From: Morganella morganii
Lineage (GTDB): Bacteria; Pseudomonadota; Gammaproteobacteria; Enterobacterales; Enterobacteriaceae
Reading direction: 5' to 3'
Assembly (NCBI RefSeq): GCF_003996855.1
Contig: NZ_NRQY01000001.1
Coordinates: 2,556,225-2,597,249 of the forward strand
DNA: 41,025 bases
Shown here piece by piece: positions 24,771 to 34,300 of this stretch. The notes beneath the pieces are model-generated. The model had not been told where the DNA came from. It searched no databases and was given only the letters and a program-made list of their open reading frames with translations. A program made the position numbers and the translations under genes. Each line of letters starts with the position of its first letter. The first letter of the stretch is position 1.

Positions 24771-26018
24771 CTATATACGGTAATGATGCTTATCCAGACC
24801 GTATTTTTTCATCCGCAGATAGAGTTTTTTACGCGGGATTTGCAGATATTCAGAGACATCGTTAATCCGCCCCTGATGGATATTCAGAGCTTCGGTGATA
24901 ATCTGCCGCTCATAGCTTTCCACCCGCTGATCCAGCGCAGTCGGTGCCACTGACGGCAGCAGCGGGTTCGCGGTATCACCCATCGGCATAATTCCGACAG
25001 CATACAGTTCCGCCGCATTCGCCAGTTCACTTACATTCCCCGGCCAGTGCCGCCGGGTCAGTTTTTTCATCAGTGCTTCCGCAAGATTCGGCAACGGATG
25101 ATTCAGGCGGAAACAAGCCTGCTCCAGATAATAACGGAATAACGGTGCAATATCGGCTTTGCGCTGGGATAACGGCAGGCAGGCAATCTGTGTCATGGAG
25201 AAACAATAATAGAGCTCGGCGATAATTTTCTGCTGTTTGGTCAGCATAATCAGCGGTGTGTCGGCAATGCCGACCAGCCGGAATGTCCGCTGTTCCTGGC
25301 GGATATGCTGCACCAGCCATCGCTGCCGGCTGAGCGGCATCAGATCGATATTTTTAATCACCAGCGTACCGTCTGCCACTTCATCCAGCCAGGCGTCCAG
25401 CGGAATATCCTCACCACTGAACAGGGTTTTGATCACCAGCGGCCCGCGTTTATTGGTGCTGATCTGATGCAGGTAACGCGCCAGGTAAGTCCGGCCGCAC
25501 CCCAGTTCACCGTGCAGAAATACCGCCGCATGCGTTTCCGCCAGTCCCTGGAGCTGCTGGCGGACATGCTCTGTCCACTCGCTCTCACCGGCAAAATTCA
25601 GCGTCAGCTGCTCTGAGCTCCAGCGGCGCTGGATTACCCGCTGTTTGCGGGCAGTCAGTGCTTTCTCTGTCAGTGTCAGCAGATACTCCGGGTCCACCGG
25701 TTTCTGAAGAAAATCCCACGCGCCCTGTTTGACCGCCTCTACTGCCATCGGCACGTCACCATGACCGGTGATCAGCAGTACCGGGAGATATTTGTCTTTC
25801 TCCAGGAACAATGCCATCAGGTCGATACCGGAGCATCCCGGCATACAGACATCACTGAGCACAATACCGCACCAGTCGCGGTGAACCAGTTCTTTTGCCA
25901 CCAGCGGATCATGACAGGCATAAACACGATATCCGGCCTGCTCCAGCAGCATACAGTAAGCTTCCAGGACATCCGTATCATCATCAATTAATAAGATATC
26001 GTAGTTATCATCAAGCAT
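24771..26018 (-). CDS. pgtA: Phosphoglycerate transport response regulator PgtA
   Basis: A 415-residue NtrC-like response regulator that turns on the transporter PgtP. The receiver domain (1-120) has the acidic pocket IDDD at 11-14 and phosphorylation site D56 (VLSDVCMPG). The central AAA+ domain (about 135-370) is degenerate: Walker A is GELGCGRT at 170-177, with Arg for Lys; the Walker B region reads DGTLVIKNID without the Asp-Glu pair; and no GAFTGA loop is present. The C-terminal Fis-type helix-turn-helix (about 375-415) is intact (NDVSEYLQIPRKKLYLRMKKYG). It probably acts without sigma-54. Its ATG overlaps the pgtB stop by 8 nt. Confidence 0.9.
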   Translation of the reverse strand: MLDDNYDILLIDDDTDVLEAYCMLLEQAGYRVYACHDPLVAKELVHRDWCGIVLSDVCMPGCSGIDLMALFLEKDKYLPVLLITGHGDVPMAVEAVKQGAWDFLQKPVDPEYLLTLTEKALTARKQRVIQRRWSSEQLTLNFAGESEWTEHVRQQLQGLAETHAAVFLHGELGCGRTYLARYLHQISTNKRGPLVIKTLFSGEDIPLDAWLDEVADGTLVIKNIDLMPLSRQRWLVQHIRQEQRTFRLVGIADTPLIMLTKQQKIIAELYYCFSMTQIACLPLSQRKADIAPLFRYYLEQACFRLNHPLPNLAEALMKKLTRRHWPGNVSELANAAELYAVGIMPMGDTANPLLPSVAPTALDQRVESYERQIITEALNIHQGRINDVSEYLQIPRKKLYLRMKKYGLDKHHYRI

Positions 26019-28014
26019 ATTCAGTTACCTTTTTAAAACTCAGGATCACGCATCCGTTACGGGTCAGTGTGGATGCGATTAGCAGACTGCCGCCCAGCTG
26101 CTGCATAATCGAGCTGCTGACTGACAGGCCGATCCCCAGGCCGATTTCTTTACTGGTGGTGAAGGGTTTCATCAGTGAGTCCGCCAGCGCCACAGGCCAG
26201 CCGCAGCCGTTATCACTGATAAAGAGAGAAAGTTCCGTGGCGGATTCCGTAAAATCAATCACAATTTCAGCTGCTGCCGGCGAGGCATCCAGCGCATTGG
26301 ACAGCATATTGACCAGTACCTGCTGTATGCCGATAGCATCGCCCTGTACCTGCGGCAGAAAATCCGGCTGATGCAGGGTAACGTCGCGCCTTTTGTTCTG
26401 TAACGCCAAGATATCCCAGGCATCCTGAATACTCTGGTGCAAATCAATCGGCTGTAATGTGGCGCCCTCATCCCGCCGCCGGGCAAACTGGCGCAGGGAG
26501 CGGATAATACCGTCCATCCGGGTGATCAGCTGTGCGGACTTATTCAGTGCGTTCACTGCATTGGTGTTTCCTTCCGCCGCCAGCGCCCGCTTCGCCATAT
26601 AAATGTGCATGGATAACGCATTCAGCGGCTGATTGATTTCATGCGCCAGCGTGGTCATGATCTGGCCGACCACCGCCAGTTTGGCGGTCTGGATCAGTTC
26701 ATTTTGTGTGGCACGCAAATTGGCCTCAATAGCGGTCCTGTCTGTGATCTCCTGCTCCAGCTGCACTTTCTGCCGGTTGATCTGGTTGAGTGTCTGGCGC
26801 AGCAGCATTGCCACGCGGCCGATTTCATCCCGTCCCTCAACCGGGATATCCGCAGTCAAATCACCATGGCCGATCCGTGCAACCGCCTGATTCAGAACTG
26901 TAAAACGCCTGACCAGCCGGGTGCGGATAAAATAGTGGTTAAAGATCACTGCCAGTAATAATGCCAGCAGCGCAGTAATAATAATGATGGTGCCGCTGTA
27001 ACTCATGATGCTGGCAAGGTGATGATTCAGGGACTGTAACTGGCTGTGGCTGTTATCGAGCTGAACATCCAGCTGAGTGCGGAACCGTTCCAGAATGCGC
27101 TCTTTCTCCGCCATGGCGGCGGCCAGTTCCGCTTTCGCCGCACGGTAATTTTTCAGCACGCCGGGCATTTTACTGTCAGACAAGCCGATATCCAGCAACT
27201 CATCAATGGTCTGCCGCAGAGTCACCGTGCTCGGATACAGATCCTGTGCCGCTTCGTTTGATTCCGCGCCGGACTTCAGGTAGGTGAGATAACGGACATA
27301 ACTGTGTGAATCATTGCTGCTTTCTGTGCTTTCGTTCTGCTCATCACGCAGACGTCCGGTCAGATCATCCATTATCTGCCCCTCCAGCCGCGCAAGGGTG
27401 TAAATCAGCTGTAACTCTCCCTGCACTTTGCGCAGACTGCCCTGTAAAGCAATAGCCCGGGACGGGTCCTGCTCTATCTGATCCAGCAGTGATCCCTGCT
27501 GCCAGCTGATATCCTGTGACAGCGAACTGAGCTCAGTATTGAAGTCATCATGCAGCCAGGCAATCCGCGCGGACAGCGTATTCACATTCTCCCGCGCCAG
27601 AAACAGGGTATACAGGGCATTATCAAGACGCTGCAACAGCACCTGTCCCTGCTGTACAATCGCGGTGATCTGCACCTGATCCTGCCCGCTCAGTTTCCGG
27701 TTGATCGATTCGATCTGTGACAAATGCAGTGTGATCTGATTGCGCAGTTGAAGGCGCGCCACCGTATCCGGTGCTTTCAGGAACTCATTCAGCTCATCCA
27801 CCAGAGTGTTCAGCTGTCCCTCGATCAAAAACGACGCCTGAATACGCGGAAAATAATCCCCCAGCGCGTAGCGGATCTGCCGGTTCTGTGCCTGCCAGGC
27901 ATACAGACTCACACAACTGACAATCAGCGTCATCAGTGTGCCGATCACAAATGCGCCGCGCAAAATCGCACTGATACTGAAACGGCCGATAAAGCGGGCA
28001 ATACGTTGTTTCAT
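26011..28014 (-). CDS. pgtB: Phosphoglycerate sensor histidine kinase PgtB
   Basis: A 667-residue inner-membrane sensor kinase. Two membrane helices (about 18-38 and 336-358) bracket a 300-residue, mostly helical periplasmic domain. A HAMP region follows (about 359-412), then the HisKA domain with the phosphoacceptor H458 in LAHEINQPLNAL, and an ATPase domain with N-box NMLSNALDA and G-box DNGCGWP ... GLGIGLSVS. It relays the PgtC signal to PgtA. Its start overlaps the pgtC stop by 4 nt (ATGA). Confidence 0.93.
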   Translation of the reverse strand: MKQRIARFIGRFSISAILRGAFVIGTLMTLIVSCVSLYAWQAQNRQIRYALGDYFPRIQASFLIEGQLNTLVDELNEFLKAPDTVARLQLRNQITLHLSQIESINRKLSGQDQVQITAIVQQGQVLLQRLDNALYTLFLARENVNTLSARIAWLHDDFNTELSSLSQDISWQQGSLLDQIEQDPSRAIALQGSLRKVQGELQLIYTLARLEGQIMDDLTGRLRDEQNESTESSNDSHSYVRYLTYLKSGAESNEAAQDLYPSTVTLRQTIDELLDIGLSDSKMPGVLKNYRAAKAELAAAMAEKERILERFRTQLDVQLDNSHSQLQSLNHHLASIMSYSGTIIIITALLALLLAVIFNHYFIRTRLVRRFTVLNQAVARIGHGDLTADIPVEGRDEIGRVAMLLRQTLNQINRQKVQLEQEITDRTAIEANLRATQNELIQTAKLAVVGQIMTTLAHEINQPLNALSMHIYMAKRALAAEGNTNAVNALNKSAQLITRMDGIIRSLRQFARRRDEGATLQPIDLHQSIQDAWDILALQNKRRDVTLHQPDFLPQVQGDAIGIQQVLVNMLSNALDASPAAAEIVIDFTESATELSLFISDNGCGWPVALADSLMKPFTTSKEIGLGIGLSVSSSIMQQLGGSLLIASTLTRNGCVILSFKKVTEYA

Positions 28015-29267
28015 CGGATTTTTTCCAGTTCAGCAATGGCTTTTCGCTGCTGTTCGCGGAAGAACTGCTGCCAGCGGATATACTCTTCCTCGGCTTTGCG
28101 GTTATCGTCAAAACGCGAGTAATAGGCCGGGTCGGCACTCTCCTGTGCAGAGACCGGCATGGCCGTCAGCAGAGCACGGATATGCGGCAGAGGACGTTTC
28201 ACACGGGCCTCCGCCGTATAAAGCGCACGCCAGGCATCAATGGATTCGGTCAGACGGAAGGTGATCGCAGTGTCAAACAACTGCTGCACCATACGCTGGC
28301 GTTTGAGTACCAGATTCTCATCCATCTGATACGGGGAATTCAGCAGACGGCGCTGCACCGGCTCACGCGGATTTTCCGGCGGCAGCGGTGTGACCGGATA
28401 TTTACCGGTGCTGCTGTCAGCCAGGACTTCCTGTCCCTGTTCACTGAGCAGAAAACAGATAAATGCACGGGCATTGTCTTTATTCAGGCTGTAACGGCTT
28501 ATCGCGACAAAGGTCGGGGATGTGGCGGAATCCGGCAGATAATTAAAAGCCAGTTCCGGATCACCCAGCAGCAGCCGGGCGTAGTTATCAATCACCGGGG
28601 CGGCACCGCCCAGTCCGGCTTTGATTTTGTCCGCCACGCCGAAACTGCGTGACGAGATAGTCGCCAGATTACCCGAGATATTGAGCAGCAGAGCCCAGCC
28701 CTTATCCCAGCCGCGCTGCTGTAACAACGACTCAACCATCAGATGATACGTATCCGAGCGTGACGGGCTGCTCATCAGCAGCAATCCGCGGTAGCGGCTG
28801 TCTGTCAGGGAATCCCATGACACCGGAACCGGCAGGTTATTTTCCGACATCCGCCGTTTGTTCACCAGGATGCCGTAACCGGAAAATGCCACAGCCGCCG
28901 CATTATCGCGCAGCCGTAACGGCACCAGACGCCGTGAAACGTCCGGGAGTCCGGAGAGTTCCGCCAGCCGGTCATGCTCCTGCAAATGCTGCAATAGCAT
29001 CGGTGAAGATGTCACCACCAAATCAACATCTTCCAGTGCCGGAGTATCAAGCAGACGCTCCAGTGCCGCACTGGTGCGGTTAATAGTACGGATTCGGGCA
29101 GCACCGGGCTGCTGCTGCCAGCTGCTGATAATGTGAGCAGTCGCCTCCGGTGAAAGCGTGGTGGCGATCACCAGCTCATCCGGTTTCGCGGAAGCTGACA
29201 AACTGAATATCAGTACGGCGGTGGTTATCATACAAGCCGCAAAGCGGCGGATTCGGCGTTGTGGCAT
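28011..29267 (-). CDS. pgtC: Phosphoglycerate sensing protein PgtC
   Basis: A 418-residue periplasmic protein of the solute-binding-protein fold, first gene of pgtCBA. The signal peptide ends near LSASA-KPDELVIATT (residue 27). The fold reads like a type 2 periplasmic binding protein (about 30-330), followed by a helical C-terminal extension ending REQQRKAIAELEKIR. In Salmonella PgtC works with PgtB to sense phosphoglycerates outside the cell. The ATG lies 5 codons before a basic stretch MPQRRIRRF. Its promoter must be in the 526-bp gap shared with the divergent pgtP. Confidence 0.9.
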   Translation of the reverse strand: MPQRRIRRFAACMITTAVLIFSLSASAKPDELVIATTLSPEATAHIISSWQQQPGAARIRTINRTSAALERLLDTPALEDVDLVVTSSPMLLQHLQEHDRLAELSGLPDVSRRLVPLRLRDNAAAVAFSGYGILVNKRRMSENNLPVPVSWDSLTDSRYRGLLLMSSPSRSDTYHLMVESLLQQRGWDKGWALLLNISGNLATISSRSFGVADKIKAGLGGAAPVIDNYARLLLGDPELAFNYLPDSATSPTFVAISRYSLNKDNARAFICFLLSEQGQEVLADSSTGKYPVTPLPPENPREPVQRRLLNSPYQMDENLVLKRQRMVQQLFDTAITFRLTESIDAWRALYTAEARVKRPLPHIRALLTAMPVSAQESADPAYYSRFDDNRKAEEEYIRWQQFFREQQRKAIAELEKIR

Positions 29268-29793
29268 AAGCTGAGTTCTGTATTCGTTTGCGGGGTGTGA
29301 CTCACATCAAAAAAATGACATCTTTTTCAGTTTGTCGCAAAAGCCCGTTTGAGACAAATATTACCCGTTTGTTTACCGGCATCAGTGCCGCAGTTATTAA
29401 AGAAAATAACAAATGGGTTCGGTAATTTGCGTGAAATTTTAAATCGTCGTTATAAACAGATAATAAAAATGCAGGAAACAATAATAGCAATAAATCACAG
29501 GAACAACAAAATAAAAACAAAAGCCTTACAGTTCAATATAAAAGCTATTCGCTCACTTTTACTTATCACCCCGTGGTTTTATTTTACCTTCCGTTTCATC
29601 ATGATACAAAACAAACATATAAATAAACTTATTTGTGTCAGTTTATACCTTTTATTTCCGATATTGAGTCAACAATGACTCAAAACCATGATATTGAGAT
29701 ATTTATTCAGCCGGAACATGATGACCCTGTCAGAAAAAAAACGACCATACACACAGTAATCCTATTCTAAAATACATTTTTGCAGGTGAAATT
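29268..29793. other. pgtC-pgtP divergent control region
   Basis: AT-rich, 526 bp, no convincing gene. It must hold the divergent promoters. The clearest symmetric site is the palindrome at 29664-29683. A weaker repeat GTTATT/AATAAC lies near 29393-29410. No sigma-54 promoter (GG-N10-GC) is evident ahead of pgtP. Confidence 0.5.
29664..29683. promoter_or_regulatory. Inverted repeat upstream of pgtP, candidate PgtA site
   Basis: Perfect 8-bp arms TTGAGTCA and TGACTCAA around ACAA, 110 bp before the pgtP start codon. The position upstream of any likely -35 fits an activator. A related half (ATATTGAG) recurs at 29691-29698. Confidence 0.5.
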
Positions 29794-31197
29794 ATGCTGT
29801 CATTTTTAAAGCCGGCTATGGCAAAAAATAAAGTAGCACCCAGAAAAGTGCCTGCCACTTACAAACGTTATCGTGTTCAGGCCTTGCTCAGCGTGTTCCT
29901 CGGTTACCTGGCGTATTATATTGTCCGCAATAACTTTACGCTCTCCACACCGTACCTGAAAGAAAACCTCGATCTGACCACAACACAGATCGGTATGTTA
30001 ACCAGCTGCATGCTGATCACCTACGGGATCAGTAAAGGAATTATGAGCAGCCTGGCAGATAAAGCCAGCCCGAAAGCCTTTATGGCCTTTGGTCTGATCC
30101 TCTGTGCCATCGTTAACCTCGGTATGGGCTTCAGCAGCGCGTTCTGGCTGTTCGTCGGTTTCGTTGCCCTCAACGGCCTGTTCCAGGGGATGGGCGTCGG
30201 TCCTTCTTTTATTACTATTGCCAAATGGTTCCCGCGCCGTGAACGCGGCCGTATCGGGGCTTTCTGGAATATCTCCCATAACGTCGGCGGCGGTATCGTT
30301 GCGCCAATCGTGGGTGCGGCTTTTGCTGTTCTCGGTACTGAGCACTGGCAGGCGGCAAGCTATGCGGTTCCGGCGGTTATCGCCGTTGTCTTCGCCGCGA
30401 TCGTACTGCTGCTGGGCAAAGGTTCTCCTGAACAGGAAGGCTTACCGGCTCTGGCTGAAATGATGCCGGAAGAAAAAGTGGTGTTATCTGACGCGCAGAA
30501 AGAGCAGTCCCCGGAAAATATGACTGCATTTCAGATTTTCTGTACCTATGTGCTGAAAAACAAAAATGCCTGGTATGTCTCTTTCGTTGACGTGTTCGTG
30601 TACATGGTGCGTTTCGGGATCATCAGCTGGCTGCCGATTTACCTGCTGACCGAGAAAAACTTCAGTAAAGATCAGATGAGTGTTGCATTCCTGTTCTTCG
30701 AATGGGCTGCGATTCCGTCCACCCTGCTGGCAGGCTGGCTGACCGATAAATTGTTCAAAGGCCGCAGAATGCCGCTGGCGATCGTCTGTATGGTTCTGAT
30801 TTTCTTCTGCCTGATCGGTTACTGGCAGAGCCAGTCCCTGGCTGTCGTGACTTTCTTCGCTGCGGTTGTCGGTTGCCTGATTTATGTGCCTCAGTTCCTG
30901 GCATCCGTGCAGACCATGGAAATCGTACCAAGCTTCGCGGTCGGTTCAGCCGTTGGTTTACGTGGTTTCATGAGCTACATCCTGGGTGCAACCCTGGGTA
31001 CCACCCTGTTCGGTTTCATTGTTGACCGTATGGGCTGGCACGGCGGTTTCTATCTGCTGTTAGGCGGTATCGTCTGCTGCATCATCTTCTGTATTCTGTC
31101 TCACTTCGGTGCGCTGGAACTGGAACGCAACCGTCAGCAGGCACTGTCAGAAGAGAAAGAAACAAAAATTAAATTAGAACCTGCTTCTGCAAACTGA
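29794..31197 (+). CDS. pgtP: Phosphoglycerate transporter PgtP
   Basis: A 467-residue major facilitator of the organophosphate:phosphate antiporter family, with UhpT and GlpT. Twelve hydrophobic segments are visible. The family signature FQGMGVGPSFITIAKWFPRRERGRIGAFWNISHNVGG lies at about residues 130-170. It imports 2- and 3-phosphoglycerate and phosphoenolpyruvate in exchange for phosphate. A CAGG site precedes the ATG. It is a single-gene unit ended by the terminator at 31261, divergent from and controlled by pgtCBA. Confidence 0.95.
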   Translation: MLSFLKPAMAKNKVAPRKVPATYKRYRVQALLSVFLGYLAYYIVRNNFTLSTPYLKENLDLTTTQIGMLTSCMLITYGISKGIMSSLADKASPKAFMAFGLILCAIVNLGMGFSSAFWLFVGFVALNGLFQGMGVGPSFITIAKWFPRRERGRIGAFWNISHNVGGGIVAPIVGAAFAVLGTEHWQAASYAVPAVIAVVFAAIVLLLGKGSPEQEGLPALAEMMPEEKVVLSDAQKEQSPENMTAFQIFCTYVLKNKNAWYVSFVDVFVYMVRFGIISWLPIYLLTEKNFSKDQMSVAFLFFEWAAIPSTLLAGWLTDKLFKGRRMPLAIVCMVLIFFCLIGYWQSQSLAVVTFFAAVVGCLIYVPQFLASVQTMEIVPSFAVGSAVGLRGFMSYILGATLGTTLFGFIVDRMGWHGGFYLLLGGIVCCIIFCILSHFGALELERNRQQALSEEKETKIKLEPASAN

Positions 31198-31260
31198 TTT
31201 CACTCTGTTCGTTTACCCTTTCACACCGCGGCACTGATATCAGGAAAGCGGGTGATAAAA

Positions 31261-31294
31261 AAAAATCCCCCTGTGGCAACACAGGGGGATTTTT
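31261..31294. terminator. Bidirectional terminator between pgtP and the autotransporter
   Basis: A perfect 15-bp stem (31261-31275 with 31280-31294), A5-T-C5-TGTG and its complement around a GCAA loop, flanked by A and T runs. It serves pgtP on the plus strand and the autotransporter on the minus strand. Confidence 0.9.
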
Positions 31295-31310
31295 ATCTCA
31301 GCGGTTCAGC

Positions 31311-34300
31311 TTATTTCCACTGGTATTTCACGCCGATCATCGCACGGTCACCGGAGTAATTATCCGCACCCATCTGGTGAGAAACGTTACCCCAGACTGT
31401 CCAGTCCGGTGAAATCTGCCCTTCCACACCCGCTTTGATTTCAACCCGGCTGGCCGGCATATCATCATTGAAGGTGTAGTGCTCATTGAAGGTCATATCA
31501 CTCTTCGCATTACTGTACAGCCAGTTAACCTCAACAAACGGCTGCGCGGATTTATCTGACTGTTTCTGGTTTGCGTAGGTCAGGCGGGCACCCAGACGGG
31601 TATCCACACTGTTGCTGCGCTCACCTTTCATCTTCAGCCCGGTACCGTTACTGCTGTCATCCGCATCATAAGAATTGAAGACAACCTGTGCCTGCGGTGT
31701 CAGCAGCCACTGTTTATCCGCATCCGGTTTGTAGACCGCCATGCTGTAACCGGCTTCCGCAGAGGCACTGATTAAGTTGCTCTTATAGTCAGATGAGTTA
31801 CCTGCCACAGAGACTTTGTTATCAAACCAGGCATACTGTGCCCAGACATCAACATACGCATTGTTTTCGTCTTCGCGGTTCTGATACCAAGTACCGTATA
31901 AGCCGACGCTGTATGCGCGGTCAATTTTGGCATCGGATTTCGTACCTGTCCGTTTCGCGGTACTGGTGTAATCGGATTTACCGATAGCCCCCATGATACC
32001 GCCGCGGATCGTGGTGTCCTGCGTATCATTGTTCCAGTTGATGATATCGCCGCCCAGTTGTGTGGTGTAGGTATCCCCTTTGATGCGCATGGAACGGTTA
32101 ATCGCATCATGGCGCTGACGATCTCCGGTGATCCGCAGCCAGACAGAAGAGGCATTGTCATCCCCTTTGAAACTGTCAGCATAGGGTGGTTCGCCCAGAC
32201 GATCATGCAGAGTCATGGTGAACATACCCAGTGCGGCGGTACGGTTCGCCATATAGCCACCGGCGCCCGGGTTCACGTTACGCTCCGGATCTTCCTTGTT
32301 TTCATCCGGCGGATAAACATTGGTATCGAAGGAATCGAGATACCAGCTGTCATCTTTATACCCTTTGTGTAACAGGTATTCGTACACCCCGATGGCAACC
32401 GGCCCGCCCAGTTTAAAGGCATCTTTATCCGATTTTCCGCCGACATGAACCACTTTAATCGCGTCCGGCTGTTTCAGGGTATCCGCCCCTTTGCCGCCGA
32501 CGTTATTAATGTTCAGCGTGGTCGCACCATTTGCCCCAGTTTTCACGTTACCGTCAACCACCAGCTGGTCAGTCATCGTTTCCTCATGACCTTTGTTCAG
32601 CACGGTATTCAGTGTGATCGAACCGCCGTTCGCCGTGAAATCACCGCCGACATTCAGACGGCTTTCCGTGTCTTTCTGACTGGCAAGCCAGATACTGCCG
32701 CCGTTATTCACAAAATTACCGTCAACACGATATTCAGTGGCACGGCCGAGATCTTTCTTATCCAATTCACCGGCATAGAACTGACCGGCGTTATTCACAT
32801 TACCTTTCAGAGTTCCCTGACCGGCAAATGTTCCCTGACTACCGATATTGACCTGATTACTGTTCATCACCAGTGCGGAATCATAGCTGCCCGTCAGTAA
32901 TGCCCCGTTCAGGATCTCAGTGGTCCCGGTATACTGCGCGGATTTGTCCGTCAGTGTGATGCGGCCCGCGCCCTGTTTTACCAGCGTACCGGTGCCGGTG
33001 ACACTGTTGGTCAGATCCCACGCCTGTTTACCGTCATTATGCGTCAGTACCAGCGTACCGGCGTTTTCAATCGCCGCACTGCCGATATGCTCTGCCTGTG
33101 AAGCCCGCAGTGTACTGTCTGCATCCGTGGTAAAGCGTCCGCTGAAGCCGCTGTTATCTGCCGTCAGCTGTGCATCCGATTTTTGTGCAATTTCCGTGGT
33201 GCCGCTGCCGGTCAGCTGATTACGCAGCAGACCCTGAGCACCTTCCGTGCGCAGTGTACCCGCCACCGCAACCAGACTGTCGCCCAGACCTGCGATATTA
33301 CGGATAGTGACCTGTGCAGGCTGATCGATAGTCACGGCGGAGTGCATTCCGTTGTTTGCTCCGGCGATGGTCAGTGTGTCGTTATTCACCACCAGCTGGC
33401 CATCCTGAGTACCGCTCAGAGAGCCATTTACCTCACCGCCGTTTTTCACGGTCAGTTTACCGTTACCCAGTGCAACCAGACTGTTTGCCGCCGACGTGAG
33501 TTTCCCGGCAGTCTGTTCTGTACCGGCACCGGCGGTGCTGGTCAGTTCAACTGCGGTTCCGGATGCCAGATCCAGCAACTGCGTGTTACCTAACACATTA
33601 TCGGCTTCTGCACGTAATTTGCCGTGACGGACAAAGGTGCTGCCGGTGTAATCATTGTTGTTATTGGACAACGTGACATATTCACTTGCAGTATCAATTG
33701 CCAGGTCGCCCTGTCCGGTGATTTTCGCCCCGAGATTAGCCGCCGAACCGGATTTTCCGGCCTGCGCCGCCAGCACCAGAGCATTACTGTCTTTGCCCAG
33801 TAAGTCCACTTCGGTCAGCTGATAAGCCACATACAACCCGTCAGCTTTACCGCCGGCCTGAGCACTGGTCTGCAAGCCGTAATCATAAGTACCTTTCGCA
33901 ACAACGTTGCCGTCCTGGCGCAGATCCTGCTCTGTCCTGGTATTGGACGGGATCACATTGCCGTCGTTATCTGTCAGTTCCAGATTCAGCCCGCCGGTGT
34001 AATCCGAGGCCTGACCGGCATTCACCAGCTGAGCGACGGAATCACCCTCATCCTGCTCCAGCAGTGGTACTTTATTATTAGCTGACGGCGTTGGCAGGTT
34101 ATCAAAACCATCCGCTTTCACCTGAACAGTCCCTTTGGCGTTATTCAGCTCCAGTGAATTCACACTGATGTTGTCATCAATGATCCGGCTGCCGGTAATA
34201 TTGTCTTTAAAGGCCAGGGTCCCGCCGCTCATTGCCAGACGATCGAATGACTGTGTACCGACGCCCTCACGGACGGTCGCAACAGACTTATCACTGATAT

